Shown here: in pieces, positions 35,535 to 47,929 of the stretch | How the letters are laid out: every line of letters begins with the position of its first letter | How positions within the stretch are numbered: position 1 is the first letter of the stretch | Assembly: GCA_029204225.1 (NCBI GenBank) | Contig: CM055097.1 | Coordinates: 43,412,851 to 43,476,850 of the forward strand | Origin: Diphasiastrum complanatum | Taxonomy: Eukaryota; Streptophyta; Lycopodiopsida; Lycopodiales; Lycopodiaceae | DNA length: 64,000 bases | Reading direction: 5' to 3' | Translations under genes and position numbers: made by a program | Notes under the pieces: model-generated | What the model was told of the DNA's origin: nothing | The model's input: only the letters and a program-made list of their open reading frames with translations | The model's database searches: none

Positions 35535-36380
35535 GTCACTAGAAGTAATGATTTTACCTTCATATGTCAATCTAAGTATGCTGGATCAATCTTAGCAAGA
35601 TTTGGCATGATTGATTGTAAAGGAGTTGAAACTTCTATGGAACTAATTGTAAAAGTTTTTAAGGAAAGTGATGAAGCATCCTTTGAGGACATCACTACCT
35701 ATAGAATGATTATTGGTTCCTTGATATACTTAACCATCACTAGACCAGATCTTAGTTTTTGTGTTGGCAAGTTGAGTCAATACATGCAAAGTCCATTAAT
35801 ATGTCATTGGAAAGGAGCAAAAAGGGTGTTAAGGTACATCTCGGCTACAAAAGACTTTGGCATAGTTTATGAAAGGACTAATATTTGTTTGAGAGCATAT
35901 TCGGACTCAAGTTTTGCAGGTGACAAGATCGATAGAAGATCCATAAGTGCATTTGCTACATTCTTATGTGGAGGAGCTACATCTTGGCTTTCTAAAAAGC
36001 AAGATAACATCTCTCTTTCATCAACAGAATCTGAATATAAAGCTATGACAACAACAACAAAGGACGTGCTTTGGCTTAAAAGGTTTTTGGAGGAGCTACA
36101 TGTGATCAAGGATGAAGAAATTCCATGCATATATTGTGATAACCAAGCAGCTCAACAAGCTGCAAACAATCCAGTCTTCCAAGCTCGAACAAAGCACATC
36201 GAGATTGCACATCATTTCGCGATGGAGAAAGTGCAAGCAAAGGAGATCAAGCTTATTCATGTTTCATCATCAAATTGCATTGCTGATATACTCACCAAGG
36301 CATTGCCTAAAGATCCATTTATAAAATTAAGATTGGCTCTTGGAGTTATAGATAGATCTATGCTAGATTTACCAAGCTAG
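35535..36380 (+). pseudogene. Element C pol, right part: reverse transcriptase end and RNase H
   Basis: This continues the protein interrupted at 29192: VTRSNDFTFICQSKYAGSI, then LTITRPDLSFCVGKLSQYMQ, SDSSFAGDKIDRRS, LSSTESEYKAMTTTTKDVLW and ADILTKALPKDPF. It ends at a stop at 36380. The whole segment is open, showing that element C was little damaged before or after the insertion here. A polypurine tract TTTGAGGAGGAG and the LTR follow. Confidence 0.92.
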
Positions 36381-36395
36381 ATTTTTGAGGAGGAG

Positions 36396-37094
36396 TGTGA
36401 AAAATGCAAAAATAAGCTTGGTAGAGGCAAAAAAATCTTGTATATAGATAAACACACATGTGTGGAGCCTGTTCCCACATGTGAAACTAGTGTACTTGTC
36501 ATGTACCATAATCATATATGTTGTACATATGATTTAATTCAAGTTCTAGTGGCTAAAATGGCCAAAAACTAGTTTTCTAGACATATGACACATGTCATCA
36601 ATCTATTGATTGCATGAGCCACATCCTTTGGTTAGGTGTCATATCCCATGTGTAGAGGACAGCTCACATGTGTGGAATAAGCTGAAATACACGAATTTTG
36701 ACTTCTAGAAGATTTCCAAGTAGATCTCCATATAGAAGGAAAATGGACCAAAAGTGCTCAAAATAGAAGGTTTTGTCCAAGTGTCAGTTTTGCATGATGA
36801 ATCACCATATGACAAAGCACCTTCACACATGTGTAGTCAAAGGGATGATCAGTACCACGAGCTCCCACTTATTGTATATATAGAGCCACATTTGGCCATA
36901 ATCATTGTGAGACACCAATCTTGGTTTTGGAAGCAATTTTGAGTGATTCTCTCCATTTGTCTACATTTGTTTTGATTGTTTTGAGGTTCTATCTATGTGT
37001 ACTTGATTTTCAGGTTGGAGTCCATACTCAAACAGGGTTTCACACGTGGGAAACCAGAAAGTACACCTACCTTTAATTAATGATTGTCCTTTTA
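36396..37094 (+). repeat. 3' LTR of element C, right end missing
   Basis: It begins TGTGAAAAATGCAAAAATAA and matches 25807-26500. Homology ends near 37092 after AATTAATGATTGT, about 140 bp before the expected CA end. Sequence of element F starts here. Confidence 0.9.
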
Positions 37095-38650
37095 GGAAAA
37101 AGAGCTTATCTACAATGAGTACCAAGTCAATGGCCCTGTACTCTAATAAGTAGCAGTCCAAGAAGAAGAACTTCAAGGATAATAAGACCAAGGTGGAGCA
37201 ACCATATTCAACGCAACAACCACAACAACATAGACAACAACAATTATCCAAGACCAAACTCTTTTGTAGATACTGCAAGAGATCTAATCACGACATCAAG
37301 GATTTTTGGATCCTCAAGCACAATGAAGCGAGGAAGAAGATGCAACAGCACCAAGAAGGAGGTTATGACTCTGTTAGAAATTCCCAAGAAGATGAGAAGA
37401 CGTTGATGGTACAAAATCAACCAAGTAAAGATGCTTGCGAATGGTATTTCGATTCAGGTGCTTCATAGCACATGACGCCATGTAAGAACCTATTCTCTAC
37501 TCTCACATCCATAGAATCAAAGTACATTTTCTTTGGAGACTCAAGCTCACACAAAGTCGAAGGCCAAGGCTCCATTGGACTATAGTTCCCTGATGGCATC
37601 ACTAGACAGTTAGACAATGTACTTCACATGACCAAGTTAACAAAGAATTTATACTCCATAAGCAAGATCACTGATCAAGGCTATAGAGTTTTGTTTACTG
37701 CTAGCCAATGTACTATTGTTGATGGAAATTCTAATGACTCTTTGCACACAGAGAAAGAAATCTGTATATCTTGAGTCACAATTATGCAATTTCTATGAGT
37801 AACTCTGAAGCTCATGTTTGGCATCAAAGATTGGGTCATTTAAACATGAGGTCTATTTTGTACATGCATGACAGTAGTAAGGTCAAGGACATGAATATTA
37901 ATGTTGTCTCCATAGCAAATCAGATTGTCTGTGAAATGTGCTTACTAGGAAAATAACCTAGAACAAAATTCTAAAGAGGACAACCCAAAAGAGCAAAGTC
38001 CATTTTGTCACTAATTCATAGTGACTTATGTGGTCCTATGAGCGTGCTCTCTTTGGGTCAAGTTCTATATCTCATCACATTTATTGATGACATTTCCCAA
38101 TTCACCAGAATCATGTTCATAAAGAACAAGTCTGAAGCATTCAACTGTTTCAGAGATTTCAAATAGTTTGCTGAGACTCAAACTGGTCAGAGAATCAAGA
38201 TCATGTGGTCTAATTCAGGAGGAGAGTACATGTCTGATGAAATGGCAGACTATCTATCATCATGTGGCATGCACCATCAGTTCACAGCCAACTACACTCC
38301 ATAGCAAAATGGCGTAGCTGAGCGAAAGAATCAAACATTGCTAGAAGCTACATGATCCATGATGTACAATGCTCAGTTACCTAGGAAATTACTGAAAGCT
38401 ACATGATCCATGATGTCCAATGCTCAGTTACCCAAGAAATTTTAGGCTGAAGCAATTTCCATAGCCTTTTATCTATAAAATTATTCCAATATGAAGATAG
38501 TTGGCTCCAAAACTCCATTTGAAGCCTTTTAAGGTCACAAACCAAGCCTTAAAAACCTATGTGTGTTTGGATGTCTCTGCTATGCCCAAATACCATCTGA
38601 TCTGAGAAGAAACTTGATCCAGTGTCATGTACCATTTGTTGGATTAGAAA
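37095..38650 (+). pseudogene. Copia element F pol remnant (right of element C)
   Basis: The gag tail has the zinc-finger-like CRYCKRSNHDIKDFW, in which the last Cys of the CCHC pattern is replaced by Phe-Trp. Protease CEWYFDSGAS is at 37436-37465, followed by a stop. Integrase zinc part: VWHQRLGHLN and CEMCLLGK. Core: IHSDLCGPM, WSNSGGEY (the usual Asp of the second position is Asn) and NGVAERKNQ. A 51-bp tandem duplication lies at 38344-38444. Many stops occur. It ends in the integrase C-terminal part (VFGCLCYAQIP), where element E leader or gag begins. Confidence 0.85.
38344..38444. repeat. 51-bp in-frame tandem duplication in element F integrase
   Basis: GCTACATGATCCATGATGT starts at 38347 and again at 38398. 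The period of 51 bp equals 17 codons, and the duplicated peptide is SMM-NAQLP-K. The copies differ at a handful of bases. Confidence 0.9.
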
Positions 38651-41600
38651 TCAAATTTGAGTGAAACACTACAAGTGTGAGACCTTTGTGAGTTTCAAGT
38701 CAATCAAATCTATTTCTAATTTGTAGAAGTCACTAGTAAGATGGGATCAGCTGGAGCATACCTTCTAAAATCTAGTGAGAGATTGAATTCTACAAATTAT
38801 GCTATTTGGAAGGTTAGGATGGAGTCACTTTTGGTGCTCCAAGACCTTTATGAGTTCTTGATTGAAGATGAAGATGAATCTCTAGGTGCACAGGAATTAG
38901 CTAGATACAAGAAGAGATCTAGGCTTGCACTTCATTGTGTGAAGATGAATGTGAGCAATGATTTGTTGAGAGAAGTATCAACATGTACTCGTGCTAAAGA
39001 GGCTTGAGATTCTTTAGAATCAATCTATGAATCTATCAACACTTCTAGAGTCCTCATGCTTAGATATCAGATTTTGCAAAGCATGAGAAGAAGTGAGGAG
39101 AGTGCACAGGATTATGTGCTTAGAATCAAGTTTCTAAATAGGGAGTTGGCTTCCATTGGAGAGAAGATTCATGATGGAGAGCTTGTACAAATTGTCCTTA
39201 ATGGTCTAGGAGATGACTTTGCAAATTTGGTCCAAAGTTTTGCCATCCAAGACACTTTGCCAACTATAGCAAAACTTCACAATGTATTAGTGGCTGAAGA
39301 GTGTAGGATGCTATATGCAAAATCTAGAATGAGTTCTTGGTCTTTGCAGGATGGTGATGAGAAAGCCAATTTCTCATTCAAGGGCAAAAATAAGACCAAT
39401 GGAAAGAAGAAGCATCCAAAGGAGGCCAAAGAAGAGGATGATGCATCAAGCTGAAAGGACAAGTCAAAGCAGAAATGCTTCTTGTGTGGAAATAAGGGGC
39501 ATTATGTATCTGAATGCTACAAGAGGCTAAGAGCACAAGTGAAGGAGGACAAAAAAGAAAACCATGCAAATGAGGAGGATGAGGATGAAGTGGATGTATT
39601 CTTGATGACATCTACATCCTCACCAACAAGCAATAGCAATTCAAGAAACAATTGGTGGATCGATAGTAGGGCTAGCTCCCACATGTCTTGTGAAAAGGAC
39701 TTTTTCTCAATCTTACACTCATTCAATAATGCTAAAAAGCTTGTCTTTACTGCAAATGATGAAGAGTGTAGGATAGATGGTGTTGGCACCATCTCTTTGT
39801 GTCTAGAATCCTCAAAATGCATGGATCTAGAAAATGTCCTTTATGTACCATCAATCACCAAGAATATGCCTAGTGTTGGTCTACTCTTAGAAAGTGGTTT
39901 GGATGTCCACTTTAAGCATGGTGTTTGTTTCATCTTGAAGAATATGTTTGCATTGCAAAGGGAATTAAACATGGAAGATTGTTTAAGTTGGAAGCTCGTG
40001 TTGCTTTTGAAAGAATGAGCTTGGCAAAGGAGGACATCACTCAAGAGGAGATCTTGGCAAAGTGTGATCTTGCTTGCATTGAGGAGGAGTATCGAAAGGA
40101 GGAAGATCCTGAGAATCAGCCTCAAAGCATGAGAGTTCCAAGAGAGTCCTCAATGACAATAGTCGATTCATCAAATTGCATGCAAATTTTCCATTCAAGT
40201 GTGCATCTTGCAAGGATGGTGAGCATTGGAGAGTCTACTATCTTTGAGTACTTGTTGGATAGTATTAGTAGACATGAAGTGACTTGTTGCTTATCTTTAA
40301 GATCTATGGTGTTTAGTACTCTTTATGACAAGACAATGAAATTAGATGCTTTCAAATCTCCATTTGTAACTATTTTTGTAATAGTTTGAATAGTGTCATA
40401 AAAGATGAAACATCATTTGTATTGGAAATCTTTGGGTCCACATGCTTTGAGCATGATTATTCCAATGTAAGGACCAAAGATTATCCTATTTCAATGATAG
40501 GAATAATGGTAGTGTTTTGCTCTTCAAGTAAAGATTGTAGAATCTACTTGTTTTCCATCAAAGAAGTTGTCAATGGTGGAAATGTGATCTTTCAAAAGTG
40601 GAAGATTTGTAAACTTGAAGAAGCACCTTTGTATCAACACCTTATTCAATTCATTGATGGTTTGGAGTCAAGTCAAGTGGAGGAGCAAGCTCAAGACCCA
40701 AGGACTCCAAGCCTGAACCTTGAGTATCAAGATGGAGCCATCAAGGCTCAATCATATGGATCAAGCAAGGCAAGTTGTCTTTGGCAACATTATTTATGCA
40801 CTTAATATTCTAATTGATGTATCTTCAAGTGCAAAAATTGCCTTGAAATCCATGGCTTGGCATGATGTATAGTTTTTGATGTGTGCTACATGTATATAGA
40901 CACATTTGTGGAACATCTTGTAAGGGATCCTTTAAGAGGTGGTGAAAGATCCTTCATGGACATCATTCTCTATTGGAGTCTCAAAAGTTCCTTGTTTGTA
41001 GTTGGATTTTTTAGACACTTCTAAAAGCATTCATTCATCTAGCGAGAGGGTTGTAGATAGACCAAGCTAAATTTGAGAAGGAGTGTGAAGAATTGCCAAA
41101 AATTGGCAAATCTAGCTTGATCAAAAACCATGAAGAATAGTGTAAATTTTGTACAAAAGTGGATTCCACACATGTGAGGCCAAGATGCCATGTGGAAACT
41201 CACTCCTAATGTAGGTTAGTTCAAGTCAAGAGAGTTGGTCATGTCTATTTGGTGGTCATCTCTACTTTATAGGACCTACACCTAAGTTTAAGCTGAAAAT
41301 TTGACCAACTAGCTACCTACCAAGCAAAACTCTAGGATCTAGGCTAGGGTTTCATTTTAGGGCAAGAAGGGTGAGTTAACTTCCTTATTACATGCTGGAA
41401 ATCCACCTAACTTCAAGAAGGAAGTCGAATTGGCTATGTATTCGAAGCTCCCATAGTGAGAAGACAGAATATTTTTGGAGCTTATTGGCAATCTCAAGCT
41501 AGTTCACTATGTACACTGATTTTTTGTGATCCAAATGAAACCAAATCAATTTCTACTTGTTTCTCAGGTTGAAGGCTGTACTACAGCCTGTAGTACGCAC

Positions 41601-41760
41601 GTGTGTTCTTTGTCAAATTGCCAATCTAGATCAACTTTTTTGTGTCTAGTGTTTTGATAGATTGTTAAGCAAGCATCCACTCTTATGGATGTTTTGTAGA
41701 TCCATTTATGGTCCTAAAGTACAGTACTTTTAAATAAATAACTACGCAAATTTCACACTT
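38650..41760 (+). mobile_element. Copia element E: gag, protease, shortened pol, 3' LTR
   Basis: Gag starts with ATG at 38741 (MGSAGAYLLKSSERLNSTNY), closely similar to elements C and D. The zinc knuckle CFLCGNKGHYVSEC is at about 39477-39518. The protease reads WWIDSRASSHM; the Gly of DSGAS is Arg, so it would be inactive. The integrase and reverse transcriptase middle is missing: from about 40000 the frame holds a rearranged stretch, and from 40386 an integrase C-terminal relic (FGSTCFEHDYSNVRTK). The 3' LTR starts at 41084 (GAGAAGGAG then TGTGAAGAATTGCC) and fades near 41760. A 5' LTR was not found. Confidence 0.8.
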
Positions 41761-41985
41761 GCCCTTTCAAGTTTACACTAGGAATGAAACTAGGAATTGA
41801 GCTTGAGCACCCTTGGAAAGCATGGATATGCTCAAGGGTCTTGACACCATTACACGGCCTGTTATTCGGGTCCATGGGTTAGTATGGCATGGATTTGCCC
41901 TAACATCGTTGTATGCATGTCCTTGCTCTCCCTAAAAAAATTCATGAATACGATCTATACTTGTTTAGCAAGCGTCCTCTTGTTG

Positions 41986-41987
<2 letters not shown>

Positions 41988-42075
<88 letters not shown>
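41988..42075. repeat. (AT)n microsatellite
   Basis: An uninterrupted AT dinucleotide run of about 88 bp. Strand slippage makes length variation likely. Confidence 0.97.
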
Positions 42076-42079
<4 letters not shown>

Positions 42080-42080
<1 letters not shown>

Positions 42081-43023
42081 TTATCAGTATGGCTTTCGTC
42101 CTGATTCAGTAAAAAGATTGTCTATCACTAATTTCTCCAAGTGAATGAGAAGATTGAACTATGAATTATTGTAGGGTCGAAGATCTTGCGTAGTATAGCC
42201 CTCCCGCCTATCAACAAGGGTTAGATCACTGGATAGGTACCTAACTATGCATAGATGCTATTTTTAGTTAGTTTCCTACTTTTTCCCTTAACTCTACTCA
42301 CCACTAAAACTACTCTCCCTTAACTCTACTCATCTTCACTAACATTCATCATGATTGTAGGTGAAAGGAAGGGGATGATTAGATAAGATGGAGGAAAAAG
42401 AAGATAGAAGAGAGAGATAGAGGGACGGTGGAGGTTAGCTCAAATGCACATTGTACTTGCTAAAGGAGAAACATAAACTATTGAAACCAAAAAGCATGAA
42501 CTTGAAAGCAATAGAAAACAACAAGAGCAATAGCAAGCATTGAATTGCAAATGAGGATGCTTCTCCTCGAAAATTGGTAGAGTTTCTTCCTTCTTATTAA
42601 GCATAAAAATAGTGTACAAATGGTGCCTTTTAGTAAAACAGGGAAGGCCCTTGCCCCTCAATCCTATTGGCTAATATTCACAATGATCTTATCCATTCAT
42701 CTTGGGCCCAACTTGATCCAAGGGTCCACAAAAAGTACATTGGTAATCACAAGATTCATGTGAGTCCCAATTTGAATCCAACTCTAAAAAATAATCTCTA
42801 AGTTTAAAAATGACTTTGGGCCTCTAGTTTTATTTTAATTCCAAGGCCCAAGTCAAGTTTATTTTATTTACAACTTTACTTGCGTGCTCATTGGGCCATG
42901 GGCTTACATGCACAGGATGCCATGCCCTCGCAACATTGAATGATTTTATTTATTTATACTTTGTTAGGAATACCCCCAACATGACCCAGGCCTGAAGTAG
43001 TGCCGGTCCCTCGGCACTCTGCC
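42080..43023. other. Region without recognised gene
   Basis: It holds short A/C-rich direct repeats around 42290-42330 (CTTAACTCTACTCA twice) and a stretch with GGGCCCAACTTGATCC and GGCCCAAG words typical of LTR-like sequence. No LTR boundary or coding domain could be established. Confidence 0.35.
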
Positions 43024-43461
43024 GGTTTAGTAGAGCGTTTTCTTCGCCCGCCTTTGCTGGATGAGGTAGGTGGTGACCTCCTCCATAAAGTTGAGGCAGC
43101 CCAATTTCTTCAAGACTTTTGGCGTGTGAAGAGACTTGTGGGCCCCCTGCAGCCAATCTTGGTCGACCCATGTTTGGAATCGGCGTGTCCATGGATCACC
43201 TTGAAGCGCAGCTCGATAATAGACACGAGCTATTGGCAGTTGATCTTTGATTTTGTCTGAAGGTAGCACCTTATTAACTTCAAAGAATATGGATGGGAGA
43301 AAATTGTCCCATTTAGTTTTGATCCCCATCAGATGTTCTAAGTCCCGGACGTAAGTGGCTATCGCGTGGACTGTGAGATCAGGGCAATTGATGTACTGGT
43401 TGGCGAATGCGGTGAGAGCCCTTCTGGCGTCTACATCCGTAGTCCACCCATATTCTGATTA
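43024..43461 (-). CDS. Unrecognised 145-codon open region, protein-like composition
   Basis: The minus strand is open without an ATG at its 5' end. It contains DARRALTAFANQYINCPD, HAIATYVRDLEHLMGIKTK, ARVYYRAALQGDPWTRRF and TYLIQQRRAKKTLY. Composition is balanced, with many Trp, Tyr and charged residues and no low complexity, and the segment is richer in G+C than its flanks. It runs opposite to the copia sequence on its right and is joined abruptly to it at about 43470. I do not recognise the family. It could be a captured host exon or a piece of another transposon protein. Confidence 0.5.
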
Positions 43462-43479
43462 TATGACCGGCCAATTGAA

Positions 43480-44756
43480 ATTCTGAAGTGTGATCTTGTC
43501 CAGAGTGACAATGGTGGTGAGTACATATCTACCAAGTTCAAGGCCTTTTGTGATGAGCATGGGAACAAGAGGGAGTATACAACATCAAGGACCCCACAAC
43601 AAAATGGAGTGGCTGAAAGCAAGAATAGGACTTTATGTGAAAGTGATAAAGCTAAGTGCTAATCTTGACAAACCATTTTGGGATCAAGCTTTGGTGTGTG
43701 CCAATTTCTTGTGCAATAGGTGGCCGAGGGCTATTTTGGATGGAAGGACACCTTTTGAGATCTTATTCAAGAGGAGGCCAAGTGTCAACTTTCTAAGAGC
43801 TTTTGGATGCACATGCTATGACAACATTACTCTTGATGATAGGACCAAGGAGGATCCATCTTCAAGAAGAGGTATTTTTGTTGGATATAGTGAGGTGAGT
43901 TTCGCCTACAAGGTTTACATTCCTTCTACTAGCAAAGTGATTATTGGTAGAGATGTCATTTTTTATGAGGAAACATTCCAAAAGTGTCTTCAAGAATGAT
44001 TGATGGTAGTGTGGATGGATCTAACATTCTTGATGCTTAGAAAAGGATTATACTTTGGATGGCGATGATGATGGACCTTCATCAAGTCAAAAGCCAAGGA
44101 GAACAACAAGGGAAAGACAAGTACCTTCAAGGCTCACATATGATCAAAGGGTAAGCAAATAGTTTTTGGAAATTATGTTGCTTTACTATCTCTTTTGATG
44201 AGCCTACAAGTGTAGATCAAGCAAGGAAAGAAGAGGAGTGGATCCAAGCAATGGATCTTGAGTATCAAGCTCTTATGAAGAGTAGAACATCTTTTGGAGG
44301 ATCTTCTTGTGTACATGGAGCTATTCAAGTGGATGGATGTTATCTTGCAGTAAAATCAAGTAATGGATCTCGAAAACAAAGCAATGACTTTGATGGCCAA
44401 GTTGATGATCAAGAGGTTGATCTCAAAGGGCTTCAACTAGAGAAACATGCAAGCAAAAGTTGATCACTCACATTTATTATTTGGTTGCTGTATTTTTCTA
44501 GAGAGTTCAGAGTTGATAGCATGGAGGAATCATTTCATTTACATTCTATGTGATTCTTCGTGTCTCATTGAAATGATATTGCAACATTTTGTGAGGGAGC
44601 AAGTTATTGCAAAGGAGGTGGAGCTTCAACATGTGTCTTCAAGGGAATGTGTAGTTGATAAATTCACCAAAGCATTGGGAAAGGACTTGTTCATGAAGCA
44701 TAGGACTTCATTTGGAGTGTTATCAAAGTCTATGCTAAAACTAGTTGAAGAGGGAG
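43480..44756 (+). pseudogene. Copia element G pol remnant with reverse transcriptase deleted
   Basis: Integrase core end: SDNGGEYISTKF and NGVAESKNRTL, then ANFLCNRWPRAILDGRTPFE and FGCTCYDN. A short relic of the integrase/RT linker (RRTTRERQVPSRLTYDQ) and the very start of reverse transcriptase (WIQAMDLEYQALM) follow. The sequence then jumps to the end of RNase H (HFVREQVIAKEVELQHVSS, DKFTKALGKDLF) at 44580. Reverse transcriptase with its YVDD site is absent. Confidence 0.85.
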
Positions 44757-45400
44757 TGTGAAAGATTCAACTAGTTTGATCATTATGTCGATATTTTCAT
44801 ATTTGGCATATTGAGGCCAAAGCTTGTTTTAGACTTAGAGATTGACTTTTCAAAGTTCATTAGTCTAAATGTCATTTAAATAAACACTTTTTAAAAGTGT
44901 GAGAAAGTTTAGAGGCGAGTTTTGGGAAATTCAAATTTGAATAGTTGGGTACATTGAATCTAGACCCAAAAATAGTAGGGTTATCATTTTGGAGGGAAAG
45001 CCAAGTGGCCAAATAGGGTTTGGACCTATTATAAATGAATGTAACTCGTGGAGAGAGTGATATTCTCTCTTCTCTATCTCATTTCATGCTTATACATAGT
45101 TCTCTTGGGTTCTACTATCCATTGGTGATTGCATGCAATTTTATGTGTAGAATGATTCATAAATGCTATTTTCGATTTCACACAAGTGAATGACAGTAGC
45201 TTGCTGGTTTTGTATGGACATCAATAGTACATAATCATTTCATTCAAGTTTGATCAAGTTCTATCGGTGTTTGCATCTCATTTTGTGTGTAGATGCTGAT
45301 TTTTCTACATTGGTGAGATTGGTAGTGTATTTCTCTTTCTAACCAAAGATCTTTCAAGTGGATTGGATCATAATGATCTGAAATCCTTCACAAAAATCAC
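44757..45400 (+). repeat. 3' LTR of element G
   Basis: It begins TGTGAAAGATTC after the purine tract GAAGAGGGAG. It contains a plausible promoter and leader (CCTATTATAAATGAATG near 45030) and fades near 45400. The start TGTGA and the purine tract match elements C and E, so these form one family group. Confidence 0.65.
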
Positions 45401-47925
45401 TTCCTCAAGTTCAGTTTCTAGCTTATTGTTATAGAACAAGGTTGTAGCAAGTCTTCTATAGAATAACTTTTGATCTACAAATTGCCCCCATAGATTTTTA
45501 TAAGATCACTGAGAAGAGATTGATAAAACACAAGATTTTCTTAAGTTGCATTAGTTCTACATGGGTTGACATGATCCAAGGAACAAGACATTCGATAGTC
45601 TTCTTCCTCAGTATCTTCCTTGATTGGATACTAGGTTATCCAATTCTTTTAGCTTCATGTTGTTGTATTGATCTAATGCTAGTGTCTTCTTCATTTCATC
45701 CAACAAGAAGGAATTTGGATTTTCTCTCGGTTCATTGGTAGAAACCAGATTAGTGACCATGTCTTGATGAAGATGGATTCACACAAATCCATTGATTTCT
45801 TCTATAAACAAGATGCTTGGAACACTTCTTGATAATCCAAAGTAGTGCTGCTCCAAGTCAGATAAATGTGTCTTCCATATTTGAATCCATTCTAGTGATA
45901 TTTACATCACCATAATGTTCAAAAAGGCCATTATTGTGTTGATATTTGAATAAACCATCTTTATTTCGGTTATTATAAAGATTATCAACATATTGCTCCT
46001 CGAAGATGTTGTTGTTATATACACTTTAATATGCAGCAATAATTATGTCACCAGCAACTTCCCAAGTGGTATTCTACAAAGATATTCTCCAGTCTCTTGA
46101 TGTTCAAAAGTGATTCCAATTAGATTATCAAAAATATGGTCCTAACTTCTAATTATTGGAATGAGATGTGATTCTTGCCAATCGGATTGTACTCCAAATG
46201 TAAGTTGTCACTATAGAGGTCCGCTCAGTAATAATCTTTTTATTTTGACACTTATCATGATCGTTACAACTCTCGGACAAAATTTGATCTTGGTTTTCAA
46301 ATTGATACTCATCAACTGGTTATGCCTCGATTTAATTCCATGTCAAGGTCAGTTTGTGACTAATGACCTTAATAGATACTCTCATTGAGACATACGGAGT
46401 AGTGCATGTACTTGTGACTATTGTATTTATGTCGATCACATGGAAGCTGTGACCTTGGATTGCATGTAGATTGCATGAGTTCATGCACATGATTCTACTC
46501 TCTATATATTTGGGTAGAGATTCTCCCGTCAACAAGTTTTGGTTTAGGTTGTGAAGATTTGGCACGTGTGAACTTTCCAACACACCTTACAAGGATCTTA
46601 TGAGGTGTTGTGATTGCACATGAATGATCAAACAACATATGTCATCTGTCCGTGCATAAAAAAAAAAGCATAAAGCGGACGTCGGATTCCGACAAATAAT
46701 ATAGATGTCAGAATCCAACGTTCGTGACTGAATTCTCAAAGTCACGTTATTTTTCCTAGGGTTTTCTCATTTTTTATTCTTGTAGAAGATTGTTGGAGAT
46801 CAACTTTTGGCACTTCTTCTCAACTCTATCAATTTCATTTGTCTCATTCCAAATACGATTCTTTCGTTTTGTTATGTGCAACTAAGATTTCTTTCTTTGT
46901 AACTTTTTCTTGTATATTATCTTCCTTGTATTGTATATTTTGTTTTCTCTTTCTTTTGTATTGTATACTATCTCAATGCAGCCACAAAGTCATGGCCATA
47001 ATTTAGATCTTTGACGATACAATTACTTGTACGGTAGCGGCCCCCGTGGAAGCGAAATAACAGTGTAGCCGATAAATCTGTAATCATAATCTAGGTAATT
47101 TGTTCTAAGCCTTTGGTTGCAGTTCTTGTCTATTCTACAACATGTACTTACCCAATCATGTTGCCCTACCTACGGCTGGTTTTACATGCTTTCCTAACAA
47201 CACTATCTCCTAACAATCCGTCACTTGTCTGTAGGGCATTTTCCTAACTGTAGGTTGCTGGAAAGTAAGCCATGTATTAGGCTCTTGACAGTCGTAGATC
47301 TACAAGCCCTGAAATCGTTGATTATTGACATATCTGGGCACCTTCTAGTTGTCTATTTTTGTGCATTTATAGTACTATAGGACCACTAATTTGTAAGTAG
47401 ATCCAATCTGTCCATCGCTAGTCTGGACGTCAATCTTACAAATCTATAAATCATTAGTCAAAAAGCAACCACAAGCATGGCCTTAAAAACATTATCTACA
47501 AAGAATATAACATTACATCAAACTCTTCTAATGGTATTAGGGTTTAGGATTTAGATTTTAAACACTCTTATGTGTAGCATGAACCTTGTATTTTGTAGCC
47601 TTCTACCAAATTGTAAACCTTGTCTGTGAGTTCATTTCTGGCCTGCCCTACCTAGGTTAGAATCAAATCTGCAACCTTCTGAACAAATGTAGTTTTGTTT
47701 TTCATTGGTTCCTCCATGTTGTGTATTTCAATGAAATGCTACTCGTGCTTGCCAATGCGACTTCTCCATCCCTTGTGATGACCATACACTCATGCTTCCA
47801 TATGTGTTTACAAAAAATGATTTATGATCTCTTAGTATGTGTTGCATATGTCAAAATCATAATGTTAGTCTTATGTTGGGATCTAAATATATATGAAAAT
47901 TGAAAGCATCTTGAAGATACTAACC
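45401..47925. other. Intergenic or decayed repeat sequence, no gene recognised
   Basis: Short open stretches at 45520-45741, 46161-46388, 46332-46583 and 47721-47903 resemble nothing known. An inverted repeat at 46679-46721 is listed separately. Confidence 0.35.
46679..46721. repeat. 16-bp inverted repeat with 11-bp loop
   Basis: ACGTCGGATTCCGACA (46679-46694) pairs with TGTCAGAATCCAACGT (46706-46721) at 14 of 16 positions. As minus-strand RNA, both mismatches become G-U pairs. An A-run precedes it. Confidence 0.8.
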
Positions 47926-47929
47926 ACGT

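Larger units (their letters stand above)
25807..37094 (+). mobile_element. Copia element C, interrupted by element D
   Basis: The 5' LTR (25807-26638, TG...CA) is followed by a primer-binding site, a gag remnant, the C-terminal part of integrase, and reverse transcriptase to 29192. Element D follows. Reverse transcriptase and RNase H resume at 35535-36380, then a polypurine tract and a 3' LTR (36396-37094). The 3' LTR is nearly identical to the 5' one but is cut about 140 bp before its end. Removing D restores a continuous protein across the junction. Confidence 0.9.

Noticed and set aside
38735-38746. GAAGTCACTAG word shared by the element E leader and element C (35532-35542)
   Set aside because: Eleven bases, one in coding RT and one in leader sequence; most likely coincidence.
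41884-42144. Open stretch across the AT microsatellite (Ile-Tyr repeat)
   Set aside because: Pure product of the dinucleotide run.
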